DNA from: Phormidesmis sp963710175 | GTDB taxonomy: Bacteria; Cyanobacteriota; Cyanobacteriia; Phormidesmidales; Phormidesmidaceae | Direction of reading: 5' to 3' | Length of the DNA stretch: 64,000 nt | Assembly (NCBI GenBank): GCA_963710175.1 | Contig: CAVPZC010000002.1 | Span: 1,054,001-1,118,000, forward strand | Shown here: piece by piece, positions 8,484 to 17,612 of the stretch | Layout of the letters: each line of letters opens with the position of its first letter | Numbering within the stretch: position 1 is the first letter of the stretch | Notes under the pieces: generated by a model | Seen by the model: the letters and a program-made list of their open reading frames with translations, nothing else | The model's database searches: none | What the model was told of the DNA's origin: nothing | Program-made: the position numbers and the translations under genes

Positions 8484-9335
8484 TTAGTCTTCGAGCTGCG
8501 GCTGCACGTCTTCTACAGATAACGATAGAGTATCAGCGATTTGTTCAGCGCTGAGTCCGAGGTCGGTGAGTTTAGCGATCGCACTTCGCTGAGCTTCTTC
8601 CAGTGCCTGCTCAGCCCGATCAGCTCGCTGCCTTTCTTCCTCAGCTCGCTGCCTTTCCCTAACTGTTAGCTCTTCACCCCATAGCAGCAGCTCTCTCTGT
8701 GCATCCCACCAGCGTAGCCACCAGCCAGCTCGATCCTGGTGAGCCCCTTCCCATGCACCTAAAAATAAGTCGGCCTCAGCGAGCCAGTGCAGACCATCCT
8801 GATCGGGTATTTGCGGCTTGTAAAGACCGTCTTCTGAAAGCTGATAAAACTCAATCGTGCCTGTCTTGGGATGAAAAATGACGTAGTTGGGTACCTTCAA
8901 AACTCGCTCGTAGTAAAACCACTTGCCCGGCGGATAAGTCGGCTTAATAGAGTACTCGGTGCCCTCTGTCTCTGAGATGAACTCCATCACCACTAGGGGC
9001 AGGTCTCCCTCTAAGACAGGCGTGTAGCTGCGCTCGACCTCTGTTTTGGGGACGGCGATCGCTGGAATCCAAGACCAGTCTGGCGCTTTCACCACCGTTT
9101 TACCATCGACTTTGGCGCAGATGCTGTAGTTGGTGGTGGTTGCTGCCGTTTCTGATAAGTAGCCTGCCAAAAATAGGCTGTCAGTCAGCGCCGCAGCTAT
9201 TGCCGGTTGATTGATATTGCTCGCAGGGTCGTCTGGCAAAACGAAGTCTTCAGGCAGCTTTTCCCAGACGATTTCTGGTTTAGAAGCGAGCTGAGCTTTT
9301 AGACGGGTAGGTGTAGCAACCATGAGCTGAGCCAA
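8484..9335 (-). CDS. Uma2 family (DUF820) endonuclease-fold protein with coiled-coil tail
   Basis: A 283-residue Uma2/DUF820 protein of the PD-(D/E)XK nuclease superfamily. The fold is marked by KAPDWSWIPAI (acidic residue), LPLVVMEFISE (acidic strand), KWFYYERVLKVPNYVIFHPK and LFLGAWEG. The tail from about residue 220 is a charged coiled coil (ERQRAEEERQRADRAEQALE) followed by an HTH-like DLGLSAEQIADTLSLSVEDV segment. Cyanobacteria carry many Uma2 paralogues and their role is not settled. It lies downstream of higA on the same strand. A second Uma2 gene is at 48384. Confidence 0.85.
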   Translation of the reverse strand: MAQLMVATPTRLKAQLASKPEIVWEKLPEDFVLPDDPASNINQPAIAAALTDSLFLAGYLSETAATTTNYSICAKVDGKTVVKAPDWSWIPAIAVPKTEVERSYTPVLEGDLPLVVMEFISETEGTEYSIKPTYPPGKWFYYERVLKVPNYVIFHPKTGTIEFYQLSEDGLYKPQIPDQDGLHWLAEADLFLGAWEGAHQDRAGWWLRWWDAQRELLLWGEELTVRERQRAEEERQRADRAEQALEEAQRSAIAKLTDLGLSAEQIADTLSLSVEDVQPQLED

Positions 9336-9390
9336 CTAGAAGAATTAGGTGCTGCTGCTATTGTAAGACTTGAGCAAAATTATCTGCTTT

Positions 9391-9696
9391 TCAAGCTGTT
9401 TGACGGGGCTGAATAGTCTCTAGTGTGTCTGCTTCTGACTGCTGGGCGTGGTACAGATCCCAGCGCAGTTGCAGGGTCATCCAGAAATCAGCGGACATTC
9501 TGAAGTACTTGGCCAGTCGCAAGGCTGTGCTAGGGGTCATGCCTCTACGACCGTTGATGATTTCGTTAATGCGCTGATAGGGGACATGGATGGCTGTGGC
9601 AAGCGATCGCTGTGTAATCTCCATCGGCAATAAAAATTCTTCTAGCAGCATTTCACCTGGATGAGTCGGTGGCCGGTGGGTTGGAAGGTTCATCAT
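9391..9696 (-). CDS. higA: orphan HigA-family antitoxin (XRE HTH)
   Basis: A 101-residue HigA-type regulator: HPGEMLLEEFLLPMEITQRS, the helix-turn-helix VPYQRINEIINGRRGMTPST, then ALRLAKYFRMSADFWMTLQ, all close to the family pattern. HigA normally binds and neutralises the mRNase HigB and represses the higBA promoter. higB usually lies directly upstream on the same strand, but the 59 bases there are non-coding and then a plus-strand antitoxin begins. No HigB-like frame lies on either side, so this is an orphan. The ATG at 9696 is followed by a second ATG; either is possible. Confidence 0.9.
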   Translation of the reverse strand: MMNLPTHRPPTHPGEMLLEEFLLPMEITQRSLATAIHVPYQRINEIINGRRGMTPSTALRLAKYFRMSADFWMTLQLRWDLYHAQQSEADTLETIQPRQTA

Positions 9697-9779
9697 AGCC
9701 TGAGCTTATTCGCCTGACAGGAGACTTGCATAACCCGATAGAATAGCATCATCAAGTGCCAATGGAGTTTGTGCGAGCG

Positions 9780-10031
9780 ATGGCCCAGCTCAGTTTAGAG
9801 ATGCCTGTAGAGGTTTTTTCCGCTTTGAAAAAGTCGCCAGATGAGTTCGTTCAAGAACTTCGTCTGGCTGCTGCAATACACTGGTATCAGAGAGGTACAG
9901 TTTCTCAAGAAAAAGCAGCGAGTATTGCGGGCTTAGACCGAACTGATTTTTTGATGGCGCTGACACGGGAAGGTGTGGAGGCTTTTACGGTTGACTTTGA
10001 TGATCTACAGCGAGAGCTGGATCTTGGATAA
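9780..10031 (+). CDS. UPF0175 family antitoxin
   Basis: A protein of about 83 residues with the UPF0175 pattern: MPVEVFSALKKSPDEFVQELRLAAAIHWYQRG, then an HTH-like SQEKAASIAGLDRTDFLMALTREGV. UPF0175 proteins are usually the antitoxin partners of DUF3368 PIN-like nucleases, and exactly such a gene overlaps its 3' end (10024). The ATG at 9780 is preferred; one at 9756 lies eight codons upstream. The antitoxin looks intact, although its toxin has a stop codon. Confidence 0.8.
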   Translation: MAQLSLEMPVEVFSALKKSPDEFVQELRLAAAIHWYQRGTVSQEKAASIAGLDRTDFLMALTREGVEAFTVDFDDLQRELDLG

Positions 10032-10509
10032 GCCCCCCGTTGTGAATGCATCACCCCTGATTTATCTGAGTAAGGCTGGATTGATCAGCTTGTTGCAAGT
10101 TGTCAGTTCAGAGATTCTTGTGCCTCAAAGCGTAGCGACGGAGATTTTACAGAGAGGCAAGTCAGACATCACCGCAAAGGCTATTAATGAAACGTCTTAG
10201 CTTCAGGTCATTGAGACGCCCGATGTTCCGGCTATTAGTCAGTCGTGGGATCTGGGAGCGGGAGAGTCTTCAGTTTTGACGTGGGCTTACGCCAATCCTA
10301 GAACAGAGGCAATTGTCGATGACCTAGCCGCGAGGCGCTGTGCGGCTGCTTTAGAAATTCCGGTCAGAGGAACGCTGGGTTTGGTTTTGGTTGCCAAACA
10401 GCGAGGTGAGATTGATAGTGCGCGCCAGCTTTTAGATCGATTGCGTCAGGCGGGTATGTATTTGTCAGACAGCGTGATGAATCGGGCTCTGGCGCTAGTG
10501 GAAGAGTAG
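10024..10509 (+). pseudogene. DUF3368 PIN-like toxin broken by one amber codon
   Basis: One continuous frame reads KPPVVNASPLIYLSKAGLIS, LLQVVSSEILVPQSVATEIL, then after a single in-frame TAG (10198-10200) LQVIETPDVPAISQSWDLG, AGESSVLTWAYANP, AIVDDLAARRCAAALEIPV and GTLGLVLVAKQRGEI. These are the conserved blocks of DUF3368. The affected codon sits where relatives often carry Trp (TGG to TAG), but that cannot be proven here. The likely TTG start at 10024 overlaps the antitoxin stop by 8 bases, as expected for translational coupling. The C-terminal half is otherwise undamaged, so the loss looks recent, or a sequencing error. Confidence 0.8.
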
Positions 10510-10621
10510 TTTTTTATACAAAAGACTGAATTTTGGCCTCTAATTGACAAAAGCTGATGAAGTCATCGCTATTATCCTCTGGTGAGTGGGAGAATGCGAG
10601 TGTATGTCGTGAGCGTGAGTG

Positions 10622-12772
10622 ATGAAGGCGAAAGAACTGCTGAGCCGCTACCGTCAGGGAGAACGGAATTTTCAGGAAGTAGACCTTAGCGGAGAGTCGC
10701 TACGGGGGATGAACCTGGGAGGGATTGACCTGGCAGGGGCGAACCTGACGAATACTAACTTGCGAGGTGCTAAATTTACAGATGCGAATCTGGTGGGTGC
10801 TCAGTTTTGTAAAGCGAGCACGGGCACGCGGCGTCTGTGGGCAGTCTCAGCTTTCTTGTCGTCGCTATTGCTTTCAGCGCTAGCAGCCACTCTGCTTACA
10901 CTATTTGTTAATTTATTTTTCATCGCCGTTGTTGAGCCTAGCCAAAGCGTGTTTGGATCCGACAGTGAAGTCTCTGAAGCTACTGCTGGAATCTGCGGGT
11001 TAGGCGTAATAATGGTCGCTCTTTACTGTAACTACCGTCAAGGAATATTGGCGATGCTAGGCGCTGTCGCTAGTGCTGTTACTGTCGCTAGTGCTGTTAC
11101 TACTGCTGGGGCTATTGCTACCGCTGGATCCGGCACTGGCGCGTTTATTGTCGCTGGTGCTGTCACTGCCGCTTTCTCTGGCGCTGTCGCTGTTGCTGTC
11201 ACCATTGCTGGTGCTGTTGCTTCTGCTAGCGCTGGTGTTGCTGCCTTTGTTATTGCTGTTGCTGCTGCTGTCGCTTTAGCTCAAGATAGCTCTAACGTAT
11301 TACTTATTACTGGACTGACGGTTATCTCTGTTTTTCTAGTAGCCCTTCTCAACTTCGTTGTCAGCCACCGAGCTCTCTCTGGCGATTCGCGCGACAAGCT
11401 CATCCGTGATTTGGCTGTTGGACTCTCTGCCTTAGGTGGCACTAGCTTTCACAACGCAGATCTCACCGATGCTAACTTCTCTGAGGCCACTGTCAAAAGC
11501 GCTCATTTCAAGGGAGCCAAGCTCACCCGCACCTGTTTTCATCTAAGCAAAAAGCTACATCTCTCCAGAGCCTACAAAACCAGCTTAGCCAACCGCACAG
11601 CCCTCAACTTACTTGTCTCGCTCCGCCCTGAACCCGGAAAATCCTACGTTGGCCTAAACCTGAAAGGTGCCAACCTTAGCCACGCTGAGCTAGCCGACAT
11701 GGATCTCACCGAAGCCGACCTCAGCAACGCAACGCTAGAAAACGCAGATATGCAGCGGGCAAATCTTACTAAGGTGCAGGCACTGGGCACCTGTTTTCAC
11801 CAGACAAACCTCAGCGCGGCCTGCCTTGAAGCCTGGAACATTGACAGCACTACTCAGCTAGCAGGCGCTATCTGCGACCACGTCTATCTCCTGCGCAACC
11901 AGCAAGAGCGTCGCCCTAGCAGTGGCACCTTTGCCCCCGGCGAATTTACTAAGCTATTTGAAGAAGTGCTCAGCACCATCGACCTGATCTTTCGCGATGG
12001 CATCGACTGGCGCGCTTTTTCACAAACCTTTCAAAACATTCAGGTGCAGCACGAGAATGCAGCGCTAGAGATTCAGAGCATAGAAAACAAAGGTGACGGG
12101 GTGATGGTTGTACGCCTCAATGCTAACCCCGAGCTTGATAAAGCTGCGATTCATCAAGCCTTTAAACAGCAGTACCAAAAGGCACTTAAAGCCGTTGAGC
12201 GAAAATACAAGGCGCTGCTACAGAGCAAAGAGCAAGAGATCCAGCACAAAGAAGCCCTCATAGATTTACATCGTCAGCAGAGTGCCGATATGACTCTGAT
12301 TACGAAGTCTCTGGCGGAACGACCCGTTACTGTAGACGTGAAAGCTACTGCAAATAGTAAAGCCATGCAAGGAAACGACCAGAGCCAGAATTTTGACGTT
12401 GAGGGCGATTTCAATATCAGTGCCAACAACTCAATTGTCAGCCTGCGCGACATCAGCGGTCAGATCAGCAACCAAATCAATCAGCTCAGCGGCAGTGAAA
12501 CGCAAGCTCAGCTCAAAGACCTGCTCACTCAGCTACAGTCCGCCATCGAGACAGAACCAGCCTTGAGTGAAGATGAAAAAGCCGATGCGCTGGAGGAAGT
12601 TAAGACGATTGCACAGGCCGGGCAGTCGTCAGAAGGGGGTAAAGGGCAGAAGCTGGCAAAGCGGGCAATGAATGCGCTCAAAGGCATGACTGCCGGGCTG
12701 ACGGAGACGACTAAGCTGGTTGAGGTTTGCGGTCGGCTGTTGCCTGCAATTGGGCTGTTGTTTGGTTTGTGA
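10622..12772 (+). CDS. pentapeptide-repeat protein with central membrane domain
   Basis: A protein of about 716 residues. It opens with pentapeptide repeats (LRGMNLGGIDLAGANL, LRGAKFTDANLVGAQF) at residues 20-65. A membrane block follows (about 70-255): one strong helix near SSLLLSALAATLLTLFVNLF, then a long Ala/Val/Gly-rich stretch coded by near-tandem GCTGTCGCTAGTGCTGTTAC units (two copies at about 11066-11107). Further repeats lie at 270-420 (LKGANLSHAELADMDLTEAD). The C-terminal 300 residues include a coiled coil (KAVERKYKALLQSKEQEIQH) and a short repetitive segment (FDVEGDFNISANNS). The role is unknown; membrane anchoring of two repeat solenoids is inferred. The ATG at 10622 follows a GTG one codon earlier. 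Confidence 0.75.
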   Translation: MKAKELLSRYRQGERNFQEVDLSGESLRGMNLGGIDLAGANLTNTNLRGAKFTDANLVGAQFCKASTGTRRLWAVSAFLSSLLLSALAATLLTLFVNLFFIAVVEPSQSVFGSDSEVSEATAGICGLGVIMVALYCNYRQGILAMLGAVASAVTVASAVTTAGAIATAGSGTGAFIVAGAVTAAFSGAVAVAVTIAGAVASASAGVAAFVIAVAAAVALAQDSSNVLLITGLTVISVFLVALLNFVVSHRALSGDSRDKLIRDLAVGLSALGGTSFHNADLTDANFSEATVKSAHFKGAKLTRTCFHLSKKLHLSRAYKTSLANRTALNLLVSLRPEPGKSYVGLNLKGANLSHAELADMDLTEADLSNATLENADMQRANLTKVQALGTCFHQTNLSAACLEAWNIDSTTQLAGAICDHVYLLRNQQERRPSSGTFAPGEFTKLFEEVLSTIDLIFRDGIDWRAFSQTFQNIQVQHENAALEIQSIENKGDGVMVVRLNANPELDKAAIHQAFKQQYQKALKAVERKYKALLQSKEQEIQHKEALIDLHRQQSADMTLITKSLAERPVTVDVKATANSKAMQGNDQSQNFDVEGDFNISANNSIVSLRDISGQISNQINQLSGSETQAQLKDLLTQLQSAIETEPALSEDEKADALEEVKTIAQAGQSSEGGKGQKLAKRAMNALKGMTAGLTETTKLVEVCGRLLPAIGLLFGL

Positions 12773-12826
12773 AGCGATCGGGAGAAGAAACTAGAGCCTG
12801 GAGTAAACTCCCTCCGTAGACTACCG

Positions 12827-13007
12827 TGTACATACAGCCATAAGACAAAAGCTGAAAAAGGTTGCCAAACATTGCACTCGCCCTCATCCTAAATCCTTCT
12901 CCCGAGAGGAGAAGGACTTTGATCCGGCTCCCCTTCTCCCCTTGGGATCAAGGGGTTGGGTGATGAGGGCGGCAGGCTGTGATGGTGTTCTCAGCCTTTT
13001 ATGTACA
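12827..13007. repeat. nested inverted-repeat element (MITE-like)
   Basis: This fills most of the 297-base gap between the pentapeptide gene and the prolyl oligopeptidase gene. The outer arms TGTACATA and TATGTACA are exact inverted copies. Inside them CCCTCATC (12881) pairs with GATGAGGG (12962), and further in lies a CTTCTCC/GGAGAAG hairpin. The inner motif resembles a CCCTCATC-type dispersed repeat common in cyanobacteria. No coding sequence is present. No target duplication was recognised. Confidence 0.6.
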
Positions 13008-13069
13008 TGGGAGCCTCCGCGAGAGGAGATTTCTTGTCGGCAGGGTTTCGATATTTTGAGCTGGCTTTG

Positions 13070-15148
13070 CTATGAGTCAACATCCAGCTCATAGGCTAAA
13101 AACGCCCATTTGTCAGTGGCTTCTTCGATTTGTTTGGTGGTGGGTTTGCCTGCGCCGTGACCGGCTTTGGTTTCGATCCGGATGAGGACTGGATTGTCGC
13201 CCTGGTGGGCGGCTTGTAGGGCAGCGGCGAATTTGAAGCTGTGGGCAGGCACGACCCGGTCGTCGTGGTCGGCGGTGGTGATCATTGTGGGTGGATAGGC
13301 GGTGCCGGGTTTGAGGTTGTGTAGAGGTGAATAGGCGTAGAGGGCTTTGAATTCGGCTTCGTTTTGCGGCGAACCGTAGTCAGATTCCCAGGCCCAGCCA
13401 ATGGTGAACTGATTGAAGCGCAGCATATCCATGACGCCGACTGCGGGCAGGGCCGCGCCAAAGAGGTCGGGGTGCTGAGTGATGCAGGCACCGACCAAGA
13501 GACCGCCGTTGCTGCCGCCAGCGATCGCCAACTTCTCTGACCTCGTATACCCCTCCCCAATCAACCACTCAGCCGCACCAATAAAATCATCAAACACCGT
13601 TTGCTTATGGGTTTTCATCCCGGCCTCGTGCCAGGCTTCGCCATATTCACCGCCGCCGCGCAGATTGGCCACTGCGTATACGCCGCCCATCTCCAGCCAA
13701 ACCAGATTGCTCACCGAAAAGCTGGGAGAAAGAGAAATACCGAACCCGCCGTAACCGTAGAGCAGTACCGGGTTTTCACCGTTCAGCGCCAGTCCCTTTT
13801 TGGCTGTGATGAACATTGGGATTTGAGTGCCATCTTTGCTAGGGTAAAAGACCTGCTTGGTCTCGTAAGCATCGGGATCGAAGGGGATAGACGGTTCACG
13901 AAAGAGAGTGCTTTCGCCCGTGGTGAAGTCGTAGCGGTAGATGCGATTGGGGACGGTGAAGCTGGTGAAGCTGTAGAAAGTCTCGGTGTCGGTGCGATCG
14001 CCATTGAACCCACCGGCTGACCCAATGCCAGGTAGATCTACATCGCGAACAAAAGCGCCCGTAAGATCAAAAATCTTGATCTGGGTGTAAGCGTCTTTAA
14101 GGTAATCTGCAACAAACTGATTGTTGAGCACACCTACCGACTCCAAAGTCTCTTCTGCTTCAGGAATGAGCGTTTGCCAGTTGTTCCGGTCAGGGTTGGT
14201 GATGTCGATAGCAATCACTTTACCTTTAGGCGCGTCCAGATCAGTCTGAATCCAGAAGGTGGTGCCGTCATTGTCAATCACGCTGTACTGCGCTTCAAAT
14301 TCTGAAACAAGTTCAACAACTTCAGCTTTAGGATCTTGCAGATCTTTGTAAAACAACAGATTTTTAGGAGAGGTGCCTAGCCACACAGAGATAATCAGAT
14401 AGCGGCCATCTTCGCTAACGCCGCCGCCAAATCCCCAGTCGGGCTGGTCGGGGCGCTCGTAAATCAGTTTGTCTTCGGATTGAGGCGTGCCGAGGGCATG
14501 GTAGTACAGCTTTTGGTAGCGGTTGATGTCTTCTAGCTGAGTGTCGGGCTTGGGTTCATCGTAGCGGCTGTAGAAAAAGCCTTTGTGGTCGTGGGTCCAG
14601 GATGCACCGGAGAATTTTACCCACTGCACACGGTCGTTAGTGTCTTTGCCAGTGGCAATGTCGCGCACTTTCCACTCCATCCAGTCGGACCCGGCGGTGG
14701 ATAAACCGTAGGCTAAATACTGAGCGTTTTCGCTGATGGCCACGCCGGAGAGGGCCACGGTGCCGTCTTCTGAGAGAGTGTTGGGGTCGAGCAGGACAGT
14801 CGGCGCTGCGTCCAGGGCAGGAAGGGTGTAGAGCACAGACTGGTTTTGCAGGCCGTCGTTTTTAGAGTAAAAGTAGCGAACTGGATGGTCAGCATTTTTG
14901 CTGTCACCCTGCTTGAACGGCAAACCATAGCGCTCATAATTCCACAGCTCAGTGAGGCGAGATTTGAGCTGGTCGCGGCCTGGCAGTTCGTTTAGGTAGC
15001 CAAAAGTGACTTTGTTTTGGGCTTTTACCCAGGCTTCGGTTTCAGATGAGTTAGGGTCTTCGAGCCAGCGGTAAGGATCGGCGACTTCGATACCGTGATA
15101 GGTGTCAGTTTGGTCAGCTTTGCGGGTGGTGGGGTAGTTAAAAGGCAT
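13070..15148 (-). CDS. prolyl oligopeptidase family serine peptidase
   Basis: An S9A-type peptidase of 692 residues from the ATG at 15148 (MPFNYPTTRKADQTDTYHG). A frame open to 15205 adds 19 unlikely residues. The N-terminal marker VADPYRWLEDPNSSETEAWV and a seven-bladed propeller region (about 70-400) precede the alpha/beta hydrolase domain. The nucleophile serine is in IAGGSNGGLLVGA, the aspartate in TTADHDDRVVPAHS and the histidine in ETKAGHGAGKP, so the triad is complete. It should cut short peptides after proline in the cytoplasm; no signal peptide is seen. It follows the LpxB-like gene on the same strand. Confidence 0.93.
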   Translation of the reverse strand: MPFNYPTTRKADQTDTYHGIEVADPYRWLEDPNSSETEAWVKAQNKVTFGYLNELPGRDQLKSRLTELWNYERYGLPFKQGDSKNADHPVRYFYSKNDGLQNQSVLYTLPALDAAPTVLLDPNTLSEDGTVALSGVAISENAQYLAYGLSTAGSDWMEWKVRDIATGKDTNDRVQWVKFSGASWTHDHKGFFYSRYDEPKPDTQLEDINRYQKLYYHALGTPQSEDKLIYERPDQPDWGFGGGVSEDGRYLIISVWLGTSPKNLLFYKDLQDPKAEVVELVSEFEAQYSVIDNDGTTFWIQTDLDAPKGKVIAIDITNPDRNNWQTLIPEAEETLESVGVLNNQFVADYLKDAYTQIKIFDLTGAFVRDVDLPGIGSAGGFNGDRTDTETFYSFTSFTVPNRIYRYDFTTGESTLFREPSIPFDPDAYETKQVFYPSKDGTQIPMFITAKKGLALNGENPVLLYGYGGFGISLSPSFSVSNLVWLEMGGVYAVANLRGGGEYGEAWHEAGMKTHKQTVFDDFIGAAEWLIGEGYTRSEKLAIAGGSNGGLLVGACITQHPDLFGAALPAVGVMDMLRFNQFTIGWAWESDYGSPQNEAEFKALYAYSPLHNLKPGTAYPPTMITTADHDDRVVPAHSFKFAAALQAAHQGDNPVLIRIETKAGHGAGKPTTKQIEEATDKWAFLAYELDVDS

Positions 15149-15204
15149 GGGAGCAGGGGGAGAAAAACCAGGTAGGTAGGGTTGAGGCTTCGCAAGACCC
15201 AACA

Positions 15205-16566
15205 TTAAACAGGATAATCGACGGCCTCTAGTATAAGGTTGGCCATTTTATCGGCAGCGCCAGCGGGTCCACGCAGGCTGCGAAGATCTTGGCGAATGGC
15301 GGCGAGCTTTTCGGGATGGGTGAGATAGTCACGCACCTGCTCACTGACCTGCTCGGCAGTGATGAGGCCAAGCACCTCGGGAACGACTTCGCGCTTTGCC
15401 CAGATATTGGGCCAGGCAAACAGTTTGTCTGATTTTTGCACTCCTTTAATAATCAGCGGATTGATGAATTTGCGGGCGATCGCTCTCACCCCCGGCAACC
15501 TTGCCAACAGCCCAGGCAGGCCATCCCAAAGTTGCAGCGCGTCGAACTGCTGAGTCGGCAGCAGGACAATCATCGGCACGGCGAGTGCGCCGAGCTGGGC
15601 AGTATTAGCGCCAGCCGTCGTGAGGCATAGCGTGCACTGAGAGAACAGGTCCAGGGCAGGAAACCGCTGCCATAAAAAGACCTTCGGGCCGTTTTTGATT
15701 TGGAAATAGGGTAGACCTGTTGTGGGTGTGACTAGGGTGACCGGTGGGCCTTTCAGAATAGGGACTAGCGGATTGTAGAGGGAGTCTGTGTAGCGGGCGA
15801 GGTCGGCCAGGGTGAGGGTAGGGGCGACGCCGATGACGTATTGAGTCTGAAGATTTTGGGTGTGGAGGGTTTGGGCGATCGCTAACGACAAAGGAACGCC
15901 CGGCCCCAGCTTGGTAGGCTTTGAGCCAGGAAGAAAGCCCACCAGATCAGCCTCTGGAGAAATGCCCAAAGCGCCAGTAATTTCTGTGCGGTCGGCGGTA
16001 GCCTGCACATCGGCCATCAGATCGCCGACTTCGATGAATTTATCGCGGTGGCGAGCAGGCACTTTTTGCACCATATCAGACTGCATGACGCCAAAGCGAT
16101 CTACCCGCCCAGCCCAGCGAGCTTCCCATTCGGCGTAGATGACGGTGCGATAGCCGAGGCGTTTGGCAATTAGCCAGGTAAACGCCTGATCGCCGCCCAG
16201 AAAGACGACGACGCCCTGAGGGTGCCAGTCCCAGTCATCGGCAGTTTTGCCCGTGAGCAAAAATCTGAAGAAGTGAGGCGCACTCTGTACCCGATCCACT
16301 TCAGGATAGTTTTGTAAAATGGTGGGCTCCTGACCAGAGGCGTGAGGGCAGGGAGAGAGCACGACTGAAATGCGCAGGCTATGCGTATCAGAGGCGCTGT
16401 GATGGAACGATTTTCCTGTGGAGACGCGAAGCGAACGCACTACCGGCTTTACCCAGGTCGCCACTTCCCCAGGGCCATTGGACAAAATGACAACGTCAAT
16501 CGGGCCAGGAGTAGGCGCGATCGCAGAGCTATGAGTACTACCAGGCGCGACGGACGCAATAGACAT
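15205..16566 (-). CDS. LpxB-like / GT-B glycosyltransferase-related protein
   Basis: A 453-residue protein related to lipid-A-disaccharide synthase. Supporting segments are DVVILSNGPGEVATWVKPV near residue 24, VVFLGGDQAFTWLIAKRLG, TVIYAEWEARW, LVGFLPGSKPTKLGPGVP, and the acceptor-site-like LTTAGANTAQLGALAVPMIV followed by LLPTQQFDALQLWDGLPG. True LpxB joins two UDP-glucosamine-derived lipids; many cyanobacteria instead carry this divergent paralogue with an unknown substrate. The first 20 residues are low-complexity and a start nearer residue 20 is possible. It is divergent from larB. Confidence 0.7.
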   Translation of the reverse strand: MSIASVAPGSTHSSAIAPTPGPIDVVILSNGPGEVATWVKPVVRSLRVSTGKSFHHSASDTHSLRISVVLSPCPHASGQEPTILQNYPEVDRVQSAPHFFRFLLTGKTADDWDWHPQGVVVFLGGDQAFTWLIAKRLGYRTVIYAEWEARWAGRVDRFGVMQSDMVQKVPARHRDKFIEVGDLMADVQATADRTEITGALGISPEADLVGFLPGSKPTKLGPGVPLSLAIAQTLHTQNLQTQYVIGVAPTLTLADLARYTDSLYNPLVPILKGPPVTLVTPTTGLPYFQIKNGPKVFLWQRFPALDLFSQCTLCLTTAGANTAQLGALAVPMIVLLPTQQFDALQLWDGLPGLLARLPGVRAIARKFINPLIIKGVQKSDKLFAWPNIWAKREVVPEVLGLITAEQVSEQVRDYLTHPEKLAAIRQDLRSLRGPAGAADKMANLILEAVDYPV

Positions 16567-16654
16567 AGAGCCAAAGCAGAGCCAAAACTAAAACTATCTA
16601 GAATCACGTTAGCCTATTACAGTTGAACTGCTCTTACCTTAGCGATAGATACCC

Positions 16655-17440
16655 GTGATTCAGCCTGACGCCGTTCGTGAATTGTTCCAAGCCGTAGCCG
16701 CTGGTCGCCTTAGCCCAGAGATGGCCTTTGAGCAGATGCAACAGTCTAAAAAGATGGCGGCGTATGAGGAGGTCGGTGGGTTTGCCAAGATTGACCACGA
16801 GCGATCGCTGCGCACTGGCTTCCCAGAAGTGATCTGGGGGCAGGACAAAACTGCCGGACAAATTATCGAAATTATGCAGGCGATGGAGCCGCTGCATCCA
16901 GTGGTGATGGCAACGCGAGTAGACACGCAAAAGGGCGCAGACGTGCGAGCCGCTCTGCCCCAGGCAACTTATTTTGACACGGCTCGCATCTGCGCCATCC
17001 GGCCCAAAGAGCACATGGCAGTGCAGCCCGGCAACCTCAGCATTCTTACCGCAGGCACCGCCGACTTGCCCGTCGCCGAAGAAGCCGCCGTTACTGCGGA
17101 GCTGTGCGGCTTTCAGGTGACTCGCCTGTGGGATGTAGGCGTCGCGGGCATTCACCGGCTGCTGAGCAATCGCCATGTGATCGATCAAGCTGATGTGCTG
17201 ATCGTCGCGGCGGGGATGGAAGGGGCTTTGCCGAGCGTCGTTGCAGGATTGGCCCAGTGTGCGGTGATTGCCGTGCCGACCAGCGTCGGCTACGGTGCGA
17301 GCTTTCAGGGCTTAGCGCCGCTGTTGACCATGCTGAATTCTTGCGCGACCGGCATTGGCGTAGTGAATATTGACAACGGCTTTGGCGCAGCGGTTTTAGC
17401 CGGGCAGATCTTACGCACGGCAGCACGAATTTCTAAATGA
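16655..17440 (+). CDS. larB: nickel-pincer cofactor biosynthesis protein LarB
   Basis: LarB carboxylates nicotinic acid adenine dinucleotide at the start of nickel-pincer nucleotide synthesis, the cofactor of lactate racemase. The protein (261 residues, GTG start at 16655) has the family N-terminal helix region (LSPEMAFEQMQQSKK), FPEVIWGQDKTAGQIIEIM, and a C-terminal PurE-like domain with LSILTAGTADLPVAEEAA, RLWDVGVAGIHRLL, GMEGALPSVVAGLAQC, AVPTSVGYGASFQG and LLTMLNSCATGIGVVNIDNG. The family lysine, cysteine and serine environment all appear present. larA, larC and larE are not in the window, as is common in cyanobacteria. Confidence 0.93.
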   Translation: MIQPDAVRELFQAVAAGRLSPEMAFEQMQQSKKMAAYEEVGGFAKIDHERSLRTGFPEVIWGQDKTAGQIIEIMQAMEPLHPVVMATRVDTQKGADVRAALPQATYFDTARICAIRPKEHMAVQPGNLSILTAGTADLPVAEEAAVTAELCGFQVTRLWDVGVAGIHRLLSNRHVIDQADVLIVAAGMEGALPSVVAGLAQCAVIAVPTSVGYGASFQGLAPLLTMLNSCATGIGVVNIDNGFGAAVLAGQILRTAARISK

Positions 17441-17494
17441 TTGTAGATAGCGCGATAACGGTGACTCCAGGCGACTGATGTACCTGGCGATGAA

Positions 17495-17612
17495 TATAGC
17501 AAAGTAAGGATGCATTCTTACTTTGCGAGTCGAGTTGCCTGCTGTCAAATAACGGTTTCAGATAACGGTTTCAGCCGATAAAAGCGTCCTAAGTAACTCG
17601 ACAGGAGCTATA
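17495..17612 (+). repeat. two-hairpin element, copy 1 (GCAAAGTAAG subfamily)
   Basis: The element is bounded by TATAGC and GCTATA. Its first hairpin has arms GCAAAGTAAG (17499-17508) and CTTACTTTGC around the loop GATGCATT. The second module is a ~65-base body closed by GTCGAGTTGC and its inverse, here with one mismatch. This copy carries a tandem duplication of ATAACGGTTTCAG, which makes it the longest. It lies 55 bases after larB. Six other full copies occur in the window; no reading frame is present. Confidence 0.85.

Noticed and set aside
10042..10055. AATGCATC inside the DUF3368 toxin
   Set aside because: The flanking bases pair over only 3 positions (GTG/CAC), and the site is coding, so it is not a member of the hairpin family.
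11073..11279. Leucine-rich hydrophobic frame inside the pentapeptide gene
   Set aside because: It is an out-of-frame reading of the GCTGTC-type repeat that codes Ala/Val in the real gene.
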